Source: JAFAXA01 sp963777325 (GTDB lineage Bacteria > Pseudomonadota > Alphaproteobacteria > Acetobacterales > Acetobacteraceae). Taken from it: a DNA stretch of 64,000 bases. The DNA lies in contig CAVZQE010000018.1 in NCBI GenBank assembly GCA_963777325.1, positions 124,001 through 188,000 on the forward strand, read 5' to 3'. The notes beneath the pieces were generated by a model that saw only the letters and a list, made by a program, of their open reading frames with translations, was not told where the DNA came from and ran no database searches. The position numbers were made by a program, and so were the translations under genes. Positions 27,303 through 38,100 of the stretch are shown piece after piece (within the stretch, counting starts at the first letter, position 1; each line of letters opens with the position of its first letter).

Positions 27303-28328
27303 TCAGCCGCCCCGCACCATCCGCACGAGCTCGGCGACATGCGCGGGCGGGGTCCGCGGAATGATGCCGTGGCCGAGATTGAAGACGAATGGGCGGCCCT
27401 TCATCGCGAGCAGGATCGCGCATGCCTCGTCGCGCATGGCGTCGCCTCCGGCCGCGAGCGCCAGCGGGTCGAGATTGCCCTGCAGCGCCGTCCGCTGCGG
27501 CACGAGCCACATGGCGCGGGCCGGGTCCGTCGCGGTGTCCATGCCGATCCCGTTCGCGCCGCTGAAATTACCGTAATCGCCCAGCATGAGGCCGGCGAGC
27601 CTCGGAAAGCCGATCACCGGCACCTCCGGGAAGCGCTCGCGGAGCGCGCCGAAGATGGCGCGGGCGGGGCCGGTGACGTGACGGCGGAACAGAGAGGGCG
27701 GCAGCACCCCGGCCCAGCTGTCGAACAGCATCACGGCTTCCGCGCCCGCCTCGATCTGGGCGGCAAGATAGTCGATGGTCGCCTCGGTGAGCAGGCTCAT
27801 CAGCCCGCCGAACAGGCCTGGTTCCTCATAAGCCATGCGGCGGACGGCCGTGAAGTCCTTCGACCCGCCCCCTTCCACCATGTAGCAGGCGACCGTAAAC
27901 GGCGCGCCCGCGAAGCCGATCAGCGCCGTCTGGTCGTCGAGGCGGGCGCGGACCGCGCTGACCGCGTCCAGGATGGGCCGGATCGCCTCCGCGACCCGCC
28001 GAGGTTGCAGCGCGTGAAGCGCGGCCATGTCGCGAAGCGGAGGCAGCACCGGCCCCTCGCCCTCCTCGAAGCGCAGGCCGTGGCCGAGCGCCCAGGGCAG
28101 CATCAGAATGTCGCTGAACAGGATCGCGGCATCGAAGCCGAAGCGTCGCACCGGCTGTAGCGTCACCTCGGCCGCGAGATCCGGCGTTGTGCAGAGCGTG
28201 ATGAAGTCGCCGGCGCGGGCGCGGAGGGTGCGATACTCCGGCAAATAGCGGCCGGCCTGACGCATCAGCCAGACCGGCGGCGGCCAGACGGCTTCGCCGC
28301 GCAAGGCCCGCAGCAGGGGCTTCGTCAT
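27303..28328 (-). CDS. hemE: Uroporphyrinogen decarboxylase
   Basis: HemE removes four carboxyl groups from uroporphyrinogen III to make coproporphyrinogen III in heme synthesis. The 341-residue protein begins MTKPLL and shows the signature PVWLMRQAGRYLPEYR near residue 20, ILFSDILMLPWALG with the essential Asp, and GNLDP near residue 280. I chose ATG 28328, which gives the usual family length. The longer upstream frame runs through the intergenic region. It is divergent from the PPSR gene, a pairing that flanks the chromosomal origin in several alphaproteobacteria. Confidence 0.96.
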   Translation of the reverse strand: MTKPLLRALRGEAVWPPPVWLMRQAGRYLPEYRTLRARAGDFITLCTTPDLAAEVTLQPVRRFGFDAAILFSDILMLPWALGHGLRFEEGEGPVLPPLRDMAALHALQPRRVAEAIRPILDAVSAVRARLDDQTALIGFAGAPFTVACYMVEGGGSKDFTAVRRMAYEEPGLFGGLMSLLTEATIDYLAAQIEAGAEAVMLFDSWAGVLPPSLFRRHVTGPARAIFGALRERFPEVPVIGFPRLAGLMLGDYGNFSGANGIGMDTATDPARAMWLVPQRTALQGNLDPLALAAGGDAMRDEACAILLAMKGRPFVFNLGHGIIPRTPPAHVAELVRMVRGG

Positions 28329-28638
28329 CGCAGTCCCATCCCCGGCCGACCTTCCGCTCTTCTTGCAGGATTTAAGTAAGATCTTGTGGTGAAGGCTGTA
28401 GGGCCTGTGGATGATGAGGTACCCTCCTGTTCCAGAGCCATCCCCAGAACCGTCCACACGTCCATCCGGCCCATAACGCCCGCAGTTACTCCGGGCGGCA
28501 CGGTCCGTCCACATCGGCGCGGCGACGGCAAGGCGGGTTGTCCCGCGTACCGGTCGTTGCTCTTTCCATCCCCGTCATTCTTGCGGCGGCCGCCGGTTCC
28601 CCCTGGCATGCGCCGTTATCCCCGGTATCCTCGCATCC
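28329..28638. other. Candidate replication origin (oriC) between hemE and the PPSR gene
   Basis: In Caulobacter crescentus and Rickettsia prowazekii the origin lies between hemE and RP001, which is the DUF299/PPSR gene. This 310-bp intergenic region has the same two divergent flanks. It contains TGTGGATGA (28406-28414), one mismatch from the DnaA box TTATCCACA read on the minus strand. Two CCGTCCACA sequences (28450-28458, 28505-28513) keep the TCCACA core, and TTATCCCCG lies at 28616-28624. An AT-richer patch near 28368-28386 (GGATTTAAGTAAGATCTTG) could be the unwinding site. Boxes are weak, and promoters for both genes must also lie here. Confidence 0.5.
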
Positions 28639-29511
28639 ATGCCGCTGCATAGGATCGACCTGCATCTGGTGTCGGACGCGACCGGCGAAACGCTCAACTC
28701 GATCGCGCGCGCGACGACCGCGCAGTTCGAGCACGTCCAGATCAACTATCACCGCTGGAGCCTGATCCGGACGCGGTTCCAGCTGCATCGCGTGCTCGAG
28801 GGCATCGAGGCGGAACCGGGACCGGTGCTCTCCACGGTGGTCGACCAGGCGTTGCGGCTCGATCTCGAGACGACCTGCAAGCGGCTCGGCGTGCCGGTCA
28901 TCAACGTGCTCGACCCGGTGATGACCTTGCTCCAGGAGCAGATCGGCGAGCGGGGAGTGGCGCGGCCCGGGCGGCAATACGTGCTCGACGCCGACTATTT
29001 CCGCCGCATCGACGCCATGCACTACGTGCTCGCGCACGATGACGGGCAACAGCAGGCGGGGATCGCCGAGGCGGACGTCGTGCTGGTCGGCGTCTCGCGC
29101 AGCTCCAAGACGCCGACCTGCTTCTATCTCGCCAATCGCGGGGTGAAGGCCGCGAACGTGCCGCTGGTGCCGGGTCTGCCCGAGCCGCCCGGCCTGCTCG
29201 ACCCGCCCTGCCCCGTCATCGGCCTGACGCTCGACGTCGCGGCGCTGATCGAAATCCGGAGGCACCGGCTGCGGCTGATCGCGACGGCCAGCAACCAGGG
29301 ACTCATCCGGCAGGACAGCCAGGAGTACGTCGACGAGGACGCGGTCAAGGCCGAGCTGCTCTGGGCGCGGCGGATGTGCAACAAGCGCGGCTGGCCGGTG
29401 ATCGACGTGACCCGCCGCTCGATCGAGGAAACGGCGGCGACGCTGCTGCAGCTGATGGAGGCCTGGCACGAACGCCGCCGCCGCAAGCTGTCCCCCGCAC
29501 CCTCCGCCTGA
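28639..29511 (+). CDS. ppsR: Pyruvate, phosphate dikinase regulatory protein (PPSR, DUF299)
   Basis: A bifunctional ADP-dependent kinase and Pi-dependent pyrophosphorylase that switches pyruvate phosphate dikinase or PEP synthase off and on. The 290-residue protein opens LHLVSDATGETLNSIARA, the family start, and has the nucleotide-binding GVSRSSKTPTCFYLANRG near residue 152 and TASNQGLIRQDSQEYVD near 222. There is no signal peptide. It is divergent from hemE; this pair is the RP001-hemE origin-flanking pair. No target kinase gene is in the window. Confidence 0.93.
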   Translation: MPLHRIDLHLVSDATGETLNSIARATTAQFEHVQINYHRWSLIRTRFQLHRVLEGIEAEPGPVLSTVVDQALRLDLETTCKRLGVPVINVLDPVMTLLQEQIGERGVARPGRQYVLDADYFRRIDAMHYVLAHDDGQQQAGIAEADVVLVGVSRSSKTPTCFYLANRGVKAANVPLVPGLPEPPGLLDPPCPVIGLTLDVAALIEIRRHRLRLIATASNQGLIRQDSQEYVDEDAVKAELLWARRMCNKRGWPVIDVTRRSIEETAATLLQLMEAWHERRRRKLSPAPSA

Positions 29512-29597
29512 GGCCGGCCGGGCAATCAGGTCCGCGCCACCGTTGCAGGATCAGCCTACGGCGGTATGGTGACGGATGCAGCGAGGGTGAGGGGAAC

Positions 29598-31487
29598 ATG
29601 CGCCCAGACGTTCGCGTCCGTACACACGCCATGCTGCCGGTAGCGCTCTGGCGTCGTCCGCTGCTGATCGGCGCGGGAGCAGCGCTGATGCTGGGCGGCT
29701 GGACCGGAACCGCCTCCGCACAGCGTTTCTGGCCGAAGCCGGGCGCCTCGCATCTATGCACGGACGCGCCACTGTCGATCACCTTCGACCAGGCGCCGCA
29801 ACTCGGCACCTCTGGCACCATCAGGCTGTATAACGGCCACGGCATGCTGGTCGATGAGATCGACCTGGCCGACCCGGCCTCCAGCAAGAAGCCGATTGGA
29901 GGCGCGGTTTCGGACAACGGCACGCTCCATCTGTTCAACTACTATCCGGTCCTGATCGACGGCGATACCGCCCTGATCTCCTTCCACCGCCCGCTGGCCT
30001 ATGGGCAGACATACTACGTGCTGATGGACAGAGGTGTGTTGTCGGCTCCGGGCTTCTCCGGGATCACCGACCCCACGGCATGGACGTTTACGACCAGGTC
30101 TGAGCCACCGGCGCAGGCGAAGCGGAAGCTCGTCGTCTCCGCCGATAACCGCGGCGATGTCTGCTCGGTCCAAGGCGCGATCGACGCCGTCCCGGTCAAT
30201 AATGCCGCGCCGTTCGCGATCGAGGTCAGGCCGGGCACCTACAACGAGATCGTCTATGTGCCGCCGACCAAGCCGTTCGTGACCCTGAGCGGCCTCGATC
30301 GCGACAGGACCATCATCCAATACGCCAACAACGACAACTTCAACGTGGCGCCGGTGCAGAACGGCCCCGCGCCGGCCGACAACTACTGCATCCAGCGGCG
30401 CATTCCGGGCACCCCGGACCTGTGGAACTGCTGGCGCGCCCTTTTCGGGGTCGAGGCGTCCGACTTCACGATCCGCAACATCACGCTGCACAACACGACG
30501 CCGTACGGCGGCTCGCAGGCGGAGGCGTTCCGGGGCAACAATGATCGCATCCTGCTGGATCGGGTAAACCTCCTGAGCTTCCAGGATACGATCCGGATAC
30601 AGACCTCGGGGTTCATCGGCAGCAGCTATATCGAAGGTGACGTGGACTTTACCTGGGGCACCGGGGCCGCCTTCTTCTGGCTCACCGAGCTCAAGTCCAT
30701 GCATGCGGGCTACGTCTCCCAGGTCCGGAACCCGCCTTATCCGGGGAAGGACAGCCCTCCCGCCAATCACGGCGACGTCTACCTTGCGGACCGGCTCACC
30801 CGGGCGCCCGGCGTTGCCGACGCCTCCACCTATCTCAGCCGGATCGAGCCGCTCCGCTTCCCGTATAGCGAGGCGGTGTTCATCGACACGGCCATGGACG
30901 CGCACATCATCCCCGTCGGATGGCAACTCAATCCCACGGGCACGACCTGCGCGCAGGCTCCCTCCATCACCTTTGCCGAGTATCACAGCACCGATCTGAG
31001 CGGGAATCCGCTTGACGTCTCGCGACGGCTTCCCTGTTCACGCCAGCTTTCGCCGGACGAGGCCGCGCTCTACGGCGATCCCGCGAACATCCTCAACGGC
31101 TGGGTTCCGAACACCGTCAACGCTGTCCCCGAAGGCGCGTATCCCGGACCGACGCCCGGCCCCGTTTCGCCAGGGGCGAGGGTCGCCGTGAACTGGAGCG
31201 CCCCGGCCGGGCACTCCGCCGCCGACGTGATCGCGCTTTACCGGGCAGGCCGGTCGCACGGGTCGCCGTTGCAAGCGCAAAGCGTGGCCTCCGCCGCAAC
31301 GCTCGGTTCCCTCAGCTTTACCGTGCCGGGTTCGCCGGGTCGCTACGAGTTCCGCTATCTGCCCTCCGGAGGGTTCAGCGGTTCGGCGGTCAGCAACGCG
31401 ATCGTCACGGCCGGGCTGTGCGACGACACCGGCGACGGCGACGATGCGCGGACAGCTCCAGGCGCCGAAGACTGCGCCGCTCGTTGA
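29598..31487 (+). CDS. Secreted pectinesterase family protein with N-terminal Ig-like domain
   Basis: Pectin methylesterases (CE8) de-esterify pectin so that lyases can act. The 629-residue protein has a signal peptide ending near TASAQ. An Ig-like domain follows (about 50-150; SITFDQAPQLGTSGTIRLYN). The CE8 beta-helix comes next (about 170-500) with RPGTYNE, SQAEAFRGNN (first catalytic Gln), SFQDTIR (second Gln and Asp), EGDVDFTWG (second Asp) and an Arg in YLSRIEP where LGRPW usually stands. A C-terminal beta-sandwich follows. I start at ATG 29598 after GAGGGGA. It fits a lifestyle of using plant polymers together with the hexuronate operon. Confidence 0.85.
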   Translation: MRPDVRVRTHAMLPVALWRRPLLIGAGAALMLGGWTGTASAQRFWPKPGASHLCTDAPLSITFDQAPQLGTSGTIRLYNGHGMLVDEIDLADPASSKKPIGGAVSDNGTLHLFNYYPVLIDGDTALISFHRPLAYGQTYYVLMDRGVLSAPGFSGITDPTAWTFTTRSEPPAQAKRKLVVSADNRGDVCSVQGAIDAVPVNNAAPFAIEVRPGTYNEIVYVPPTKPFVTLSGLDRDRTIIQYANNDNFNVAPVQNGPAPADNYCIQRRIPGTPDLWNCWRALFGVEASDFTIRNITLHNTTPYGGSQAEAFRGNNDRILLDRVNLLSFQDTIRIQTSGFIGSSYIEGDVDFTWGTGAAFFWLTELKSMHAGYVSQVRNPPYPGKDSPPANHGDVYLADRLTRAPGVADASTYLSRIEPLRFPYSEAVFIDTAMDAHIIPVGWQLNPTGTTCAQAPSITFAEYHSTDLSGNPLDVSRRLPCSRQLSPDEAALYGDPANILNGWVPNTVNAVPEGAYPGPTPGPVSPGARVAVNWSAPAGHSAADVIALYRAGRSHGSPLQAQSVASAATLGSLSFTVPGSPGRYEFRYLPSGGFSGSAVSNAIVTAGLCDDTGDGDDARTAPGAEDCAAR

Positions 31488-31563
31488 TCGAGCAGCCGAG
31501 CGTGGCTCATCGCCGCTGCATTGGCGGTGCCTCAGTTACAGCCGCGAACCGGAGCAGACGGCA

Positions 31564-31794
31564 GCGGCCTATCTGGACCGGACGAACCTTTCGGTCGCGA
31601 TCCGCGGCCTGTCCGTGGACATGGGCTTCGCGGGCGAGAGCTTCGCGGTCACCTCGAGCTGGGCGCTGACCAGCTTCCTGGTCCTACACGTCGGCTTCGT
31701 GGTGCTTGGCGCGCTGGTCATCCTCGGTGGCTTCGCGCTGCTGGCCTACGGCCCTCTCGCCAGCCGCCAGGTGCTGCTCCCATCCGCGGCGTGA
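31564..31794 (+). pseudogene. MFS transporter relic with internal deletion
   Basis: The frame encodes YLDRTNLSVAIRGLSVDMGF, the first membrane segment region of an ACS-type MFS transporter. About 25 residues later it reads VLGALVILGGFALLAYGPL, the last segment of such a transporter. The roughly 350 residues between are missing, so this is a deletion remnant. The upstream part of the open frame (from 31444) overlaps the pectinesterase end and looks unrelated. Confidence 0.6.
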
Positions 31795-31835
31795 TAAGGC
31801 AGCGCCGACGGGATCGGCCGATCGCGGTAGCGCGC

Positions 31836-32786
31836 CTAAGCTCCGATACGATCGTCGATAAACACGCCCGCGTAGAAACGCTCGCGCGACAACGCCCTGA
31901 GCCGCAGCGGGGATGATGGAGCAAAGCGGGCAAGCGCCGCGCAGGCCGACCAGGCGATCCGCCGGCCGAGGGCGCCCACCGGCCGGTATCCACTGTTGCG
32001 ATGGGCGTTCAGCCCGTAGAGATAGTAGCGTCTCAGAATCCAGCTTTCGGTCAGCTGATCCGGCCGCACCATGTGCTGCACCCGCGCCTCGGACACGAAC
32101 CAAGCCCGGTGACCGGCGGCATGCAGACGCCACGCGAGATCCGTGTCGCCGCCCATCACGTAGGAGCGCTGCGCGTTGTTCGGCCCCACTTCTTCCGAGA
32201 ACGTGAACCCGTCCCCGAACACACGGGTTCTGACCGCCATGTTCGGGCCGAACACCACGTTGGGCTTGCACCATCCCGTCGGCTGCTCGTTCTGGGCGTA
32301 GAGAACGCTGTAGTCCACGGCCTTTTCCGAGACGAAGGGCGGCAACTGCCCGGGCCAGAGCGGCGTCACGGTCCCGGCGAACACGGACGCGTCTGGCTGC
32401 GCCACCGCCGCTTCGTGCAGCCGGATCAGCCAGTCCGGATCGGGGATGACGTCGTCGTCGGTCAGGACGGTCAGATCGCCTTCGAGGTGCGGAAGCGCCC
32501 GGTTCAAGGCCCGGTTCTTGCCGGCGGCCGGCTCCGACAGAACCGTCATCGGCAGCAAGCGTGCATGGCGCTCGAGCACCGACGGCGTGGCGTCCCGGCT
32601 TCCATTATCGACGGCGATCAGCTTCCATCCGCCCTCGGGCGCCCGAAGCGCCGCCATGGCGTTGAGCATGCGATCAACGCCTTCGCACCGGTCCCGCGTG
32701 GCGAAAAGAACGGTGATCACGGGCTGGCTACTTCCAGCTCTGCGCATAGCGGCAACAGGCACATGCTCGCCCCCGGAATTCGACAT
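31836..32786 (-). CDS. Glycosyltransferase family 2
   Basis: A 316-residue GT-A enzyme: VITVLFATRDRCEGVDRML at the start, AVDNGSRDATPSVLERH, AGKNRALNRAL, then LTDDDVIPDPDW with the metal-binding DDD, and GGDTDLAWRLHAAGH as the acceptor-side ED-like motif. No membrane segment is present. The likely role is transfer of a sugar to a surface glycan or to a lipid acceptor, but donor and acceptor cannot be read. It stands alone between an MFS relic and an apparently empty 455-bp stretch. Confidence 0.85.
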   Translation of the reverse strand: MSNSGGEHVPVAAMRRAGSSQPVITVLFATRDRCEGVDRMLNAMAALRAPEGGWKLIAVDNGSRDATPSVLERHARLLPMTVLSEPAAGKNRALNRALPHLEGDLTVLTDDDVIPDPDWLIRLHEAAVAQPDASVFAGTVTPLWPGQLPPFVSEKAVDYSVLYAQNEQPTGWCKPNVVFGPNMAVRTRVFGDGFTFSEEVGPNNAQRSYVMGGDTDLAWRLHAAGHRAWFVSEARVQHMVRPDQLTESWILRRYYLYGLNAHRNSGYRPVGALGRRIAWSACAALARFAPSSPLRLRALSRERFYAGVFIDDRIGA

Positions 32787-33241
32787 GATGGAAAGAAGCC
32801 ATTCTGAAACGAAACGCCGCTATTGTCGACTTTAGCTTCGACTGGTCAGGACACAATGATCGGGAACGATTATCGGCCTGCCGAGATGCGCCAGCAACAG
32901 CAAAAGTCCCGAATGGCGGACCGGGGTCAGTCGCCTGAGACACTGCGATATTAATGACACCCCCGCAGGCCTGCCGGAAGCAGCAGAGGCCGGCGGTGGC
33001 CTACCCGGCCGGCCAGCTTGGCGGGCTGGCCCGCATCTTGGGGGAAGCCGGCACCGCGGGCGGGATTGCTGGGATGCAAGCCGCCGTCCGGGTTGGGGCG
33101 GGAGCCATCCCGGACATCCCGCTTTCGCGCTGCGAGCACTGCCGTCCGACAGCTCAAGGCACGCAATCGTCCTCATCTCCGGATTATCCGGCCCGAGACA
33201 CTCGGGTATCTCAAGCGGCCCTACTCCGCATTGCTCCTGGC
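32787..33241. other. Intergenic stretch without recognised gene
   Basis: Between the glycosyltransferase start and the end of the gamma-glutamyltransferase gene I find no frame with a recognisable product, no T-run terminator and no obvious operator. Short open frames exist on both strands but have the Arg/Pro/Gly-rich composition expected of random GC-rich frames. It may hold the glycosyltransferase promoter (minus strand) and degenerate mobile DNA. Confidence 0.5.
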
Positions 33242-35007
33242 CTAAGGCGTTGCCGCCGCCAGCCCGCCGGCGCGGCGCGGGTCTGTGGCGCCGGTGATCA
33301 GGCCAGTATCAGGATCGACGACCAGAGCCTCCGCCAAACCCCAGGTCGTGGTTTGCTGTGTGAGATCATAGCCCTCGGCCTGAAGCGCCGCCTGCACGTC
33401 GGGGCTGAGGGCGTTCGGCTCGAGATAGACCGTGTCGGGGAGATATTGATGGTGGATGCGCGGGGCGGCGACCGCTTCGCCGATGCTCATGCCGTAGTCG
33501 ATCACGTTCTGGATCACGCCGAGCACCTCGGTCGGGATGCGCGAGCCGCCCGGTGCGCCCACCACCATCACCACCTTCCCGTCACGCAGCAGGATGGACG
33601 GCGACATTGAACTGAGCGGCCGCTTGCCCGGCTGGATGTCGTTCGCCACGCCCTGCACGAGCCCGTAGAGATTGGGCACTCCGGGCTTGGAGGTGAAATC
33701 GTCCATCTCGTCGTTCAGGAAAAAGCCGGTCTCGCCCGCGATGACTCCCGCTCCGAACAGATTGTTGATCGTGTAGGTGACGGAGACGGCGTTCCCCCAC
33801 CGATCGAGGACGGAGTAATGCGTCGTGTGATTGCCTTCCGCGACGGTGATCGGAATACCGCCGAGACCCGGCACGGTCGCGGCCGACGAACCCGCCGTGT
33901 CCGGCGCGATCTGCGCGCGTATCTGGAGAGCGTAGCTGTTGGACAGCAGCTGCGAGAGCGGATTGTCGATGAAGTCAGGGTCGCCGAGATAGGTGTTGCG
34001 GTCGGCGTAGGCCTGGCGCTCGGCTTCGACCGTGTAGTGGACGGCCTCGGTGGAGTGGAATCCGAAGCCCGACAGATCGTATCCCTTCAACACGTTCAGG
34101 ATCTCGCAGATCACCGTGCCGCCCGAACTCGGCGGTGGCGAGGACACGACCTTGTAGCCGCGATAGGCGCATCCGACCGGCTGCAGCTCCTCCGCGGTGT
34201 ATTGCTGAAAATCCTGCTTCGAGAGGATGCCGCCGCTGGCGTCGCTCGCGGCCACGAGCTGGTCGGCGATCGGCCCGTCATAGAACGCGGCCGGACCGTC
34301 CGAGGCGATCCGGGCCAGCGTACGCGCGAGATCGTGCTGCACGAGCCGGTCGCCGGGCTGGTAGGGCTGGCCGTTCTTCAGAAAAATCGCGGCGACATTC
34401 GGCTGCTGCTGGAACTCGGAGGTGGCCTGGCCGAGAACGGAGACGTCGCCCGCGTCCAGAACGAAGCCCAGCTCGGCTAGCGCGATGGCGGGCGCGATCA
34501 GCAACTGACGCGGAAACGTGCTGTACTCCTCACGCGCCTTTTCGAGACCGGCGACGCTGCCGGGAACGCCACGGCCAGATAGCCGAACAGGCTGAGGCCA
34601 GGGACGACGTTGCCGTTCTGATCCTGATACATGTTCGTCGTGGCGCGCAGCGGTGCCCGCTCGCGGAAATTGATGAACGTGTCGCGGCCATCGGCGAGAT
34701 GGATGGTCATGAAGCCGCCGCCACCGAGATTGCCGCAACACGGATCGACCACCGCGAGCGCGTAGCCGACCGCGACCGCCGCATCGATCGCATTGCCGCC
34801 CGCATCGAGTACGAACCGGCCGACCTGAGAGGCCAGATGTTGGTCGGTCACCACCATGCCGGTGCGAGAGGTGGCCGTCTGGGCGGGAGGCGTTCCGGGT
34901 GTCGATTGCGCCCACGCGGAGGTGGCGCCCGGAGACGACCAGGCGAAGGCGACGACCGCCATCCCGACCGCGACAGTCGCGAGTTTCGATGCGGGCCTCG
35001 ACGACAT
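33242..35007 (-). pseudogene. ggt: Gamma-glutamyltransferase, broken by one frameshift
   Basis: GGT is a periplasmic N-terminal-nucleophile hydrolase that splits gamma-glutamyl bonds, as in glutathione. The N-terminal part (ATG 35007, signal peptide ending SAWAQ, then GMVVTDQHLASQVG and GGNAIDAAVAVGYAL) is in one frame to SLFGYLAV. The rest (GVPGSVAGLEKAREEY...) is in another. One base is missing in GCCGTGGCGTT at about 34570. Past it everything is intact, including the autoprocessing Thr in NHTTHYSVLD and GSRIPTEVLG. If the shift is a sequence error the gene is whole. It precedes no partner on its 3' side and lies 108 bp after 5-oxoprolinase, its pathway partner. Confidence 0.85.
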
Positions 35008-35115
35008 CGGCTTTCCCCTTTTTTTCTTGCGAGACCATCTTTGCGAAACCCGTCGCCGTTAGCCAGCATTATCGTTGGTGACGAGCGGGGCCGCCCTTCG
35101 CCCGGCTCGGGGCGA

Positions 35116-38100
35116 TCAATCCGTCCCGAACCCGCCGCCTCCCGGAGTCTCGATCACGAACACGTCCCCCGCCGCGAGTTCCGCGCGATCCGTGCCGGTG
35201 AGTGTCGAGCGGCTGCCGTCGGCGCGCTCGATCCACTGCCGACCCGCCGCGCCGTCCTCGCCGCCTTCGAGGCCGAACGGCGGCACGGTGCGACGGGAGG
35301 CGACGATCACGGCCGTCATCGGTTCCAGGAAGCGCACGCGCCGGACCGCGCCGTCGCCGCCGCGCTGCGCGCCCGCCCCGCCCGAACCGCGCCGGATGGC
35401 GAACGCCTCGAGCCGCACGGGATAGCGAAGCTCCAGCACCTCCGGATCGGTCATGCGGGTATTGGTCATGTGCGTGTGGACGGCCGACGCGCCGGGGAAG
35501 TCCGGCCCCGCGCCCGCGCCGCCGCAGATCGTCTCGTAGTATTGCCGGGTCGCGTCGCCGAACAGGAAGTTATTCATCGTCGCCTGCGACGAGGCGAGCG
35601 CGCCGACCGCGCCGAACAGCGCGTTGCAGACCGCCTGCGATACCTCGGTGTTGCCCGCGACCACCGCCGCGCCCGGATGCGGCGAGAGGAAGGTGCCGGG
35701 CGGGATCGCGATGTCGATCGGCTTGAGGCAGCCGTCGTTCAGCGGAATGTCGTCGCCGACCAGGCAGCGGAAAACATAGAGAGCCGCGGCCCGCGTCACC
35801 GCCGGCGGGGCGTTGAAATTGTCTGCCCGCTGCGCGCCGGTGCCGGTGAAATCGACTCGCGCGCGCCGCGCCGCCTTGTCCACCGAGACGCGCACGGCGA
35901 GCGGCGAGCCGTCGTCCATGACGTAGTCGAAGGCGCCGTCATGCAGCCGGTCGACGACGCGGCGCACGCTCTCCTCGGCGTTGTCCATCACGTGCCGCAT
36001 GTAGGCACGCACCACCTCCCAGCCGTAGCGCGCGACGACGGCCCCGAGCGCCTGCACGCCCGCCTCGTTCGCCGCGACCTGCGCCTTGATGTCGGCGACG
36101 TTCACGTCCGGGCTGCGGGCGGGATAGCGCGCGTTCGCGAGCAGCGCCCGGAACGCCTCCTCCCGGAACACGCCGCCATCCACGAGGAGGAAGTCGTCGA
36201 TCACCACGCCCTCCTCTTCCAGCGTCTTGGAGTTGGGCGGCGTCGAGCCGGGCGTGAGGCCGCCGATATCGGCGTGATGCCCGCGATTCCCGACAAAGAA
36301 CAGGATGTCCCTTCCCGTCTCGTCGAACACCGGCGTCACCACCGTCACGTCTGGCAGATGCGTGCCGCCGTTGAACGGATTGTTGAGCGCCACGACGTCG
36401 CCCGGCTTCAGCGTCTTGCCGCGCAGGCGCAGCACCGTGCGCACGCTCTCGCCCATCGCGCCGAGATGCACCGGCACGTGCGGCGCGTTCGCGATCAGCG
36501 CGCCGTCGGCGTCGAAGATCGCGCAGGAGAAGTCGAGCCGCTCCTTGATGTTGACGCTGAGCGAGGTGTTCTGCAGCACCGCCCCCGTCTGCTCGGCGAC
36601 GCTCATGAACAGATTGTTGAACAACTCCAGCAGCACGGGATCGGCGCGGTCCGTGCCGTGCGCGATCCGCGTCTCCCGCGCTTCCGTCCGGTGCAGCTTC
36701 ATGTGGTTGCGCGCGGTTACCTCGGCGGTCCAGCCGGGCTCGACCACGGTGGTTGCGATCGCCTCGCGCATCAGCGCCGGACCTGCGATGCGGTCGCCTC
36801 CGCGCAGGGCGCCTCGGTCGAACACCGGCGCCTCGTGCGCCCGGCCGCCGCTCCAAATTTGCACCCGATCGACCGGCTCGGGCGATGAGCCGGCCGCGCG
36901 CGGCGGCAGCTCCGCTTCCGCGACGGCGTCGCCGGAGGCGGTGACTTCGACCGCCACGGCCTCGACGGTGACGGCCCGCTCGGGCGTCGCGAAGCCGAAG
37001 CGCTTGCGGTGCGCCTCGGTGAAGGCGGCAAGCACATCCCCGAAGGCGCCGAACGGCACGATCAGCGCCGCCTCGGTGCCCGCATAGCGGAGATGCAGGA
37101 GACGCCGGACCGCGATGCGCGCCGCGTCCGCGCCCTGCTCGATCAGCGCCGCTCGCGCGTCCGAGGCCAGCGCGTCCGCGAGCGCGCCGAGTTGCGGCAG
37201 CGCCGCCGCCTGGAGCGGCCGCTCCACCGCCTGCTCGCGCATCACCGTCTGATCCGCCAGCCCCATGCCGTAGGCCGACAGCACGCCCGCGAACGGATGG
37301 ATGAAAACGGTCGTCATGCCAAGCTCGTCGGCGACGAGGCAGGCGTGCTGGCCGCCCGCGCCGCCGAAGCAGGCAAGCGCGAAGCGGGTCGCGTCGTGGC
37401 CTTTCCGCACCGAGACCTGCTTGATCGCGTTGGCCATGTTCGCGACCGCGATGCGCAGGAATCCTTCCGCGACGTCCCTGATGTCCGGGGTCGTGCCGGT
37501 CGCCTTGCCGATCCGCGCCGCCATCGCCTCGAACCCGGCCCGCACGGCGCGCGCGTCGAGCGGCTCCTCGCCCTGCGGGCCGAAGATCGCCGGGAAGTGC
37601 GCGGGCTGGATTTTCCCGACGCAGATATTGGCGTCCGTCACCGTGAGCGGCCCGCCGCGCCGGTAGCCGGCCGGGCCGGGATTGGCGCCGGCACTATCCG
37701 GGCCGACGCGGAACCGCGCGCCGTCGAAGTGCAGGATCGAGCCGCCGCCGGCGGCGACCGTGTTGATCGCCATCATTGGCGCGCGCATCCGGACGCCCGC
37801 GACCTCGGTTTCGAACGCGCGCTCGAATTCGCCCGCGTAGAGCGCGACGTCGGTCGAGGTGCCCCCCATGTCGAAGCCGATCACCTGGTCGAGCCCGGCC
37901 ATCGCCGCCGTGCGCGCCGCACCGACGATGCCGCCGGCCGGGCCGGACAGGATCGCATCCTTGCCCTGGAAGCGCTGCGCTTCGGTCAGCCCGCCATGGG
38001 ACTGCATGAAATAGAGCCGCGTGTCGCCAAGCTCGGCGGCCACCTGATCCACGTAGCGGCGCAGGATCGGCGAGAGATAGGCGTCCACGACGGTCGTGTC

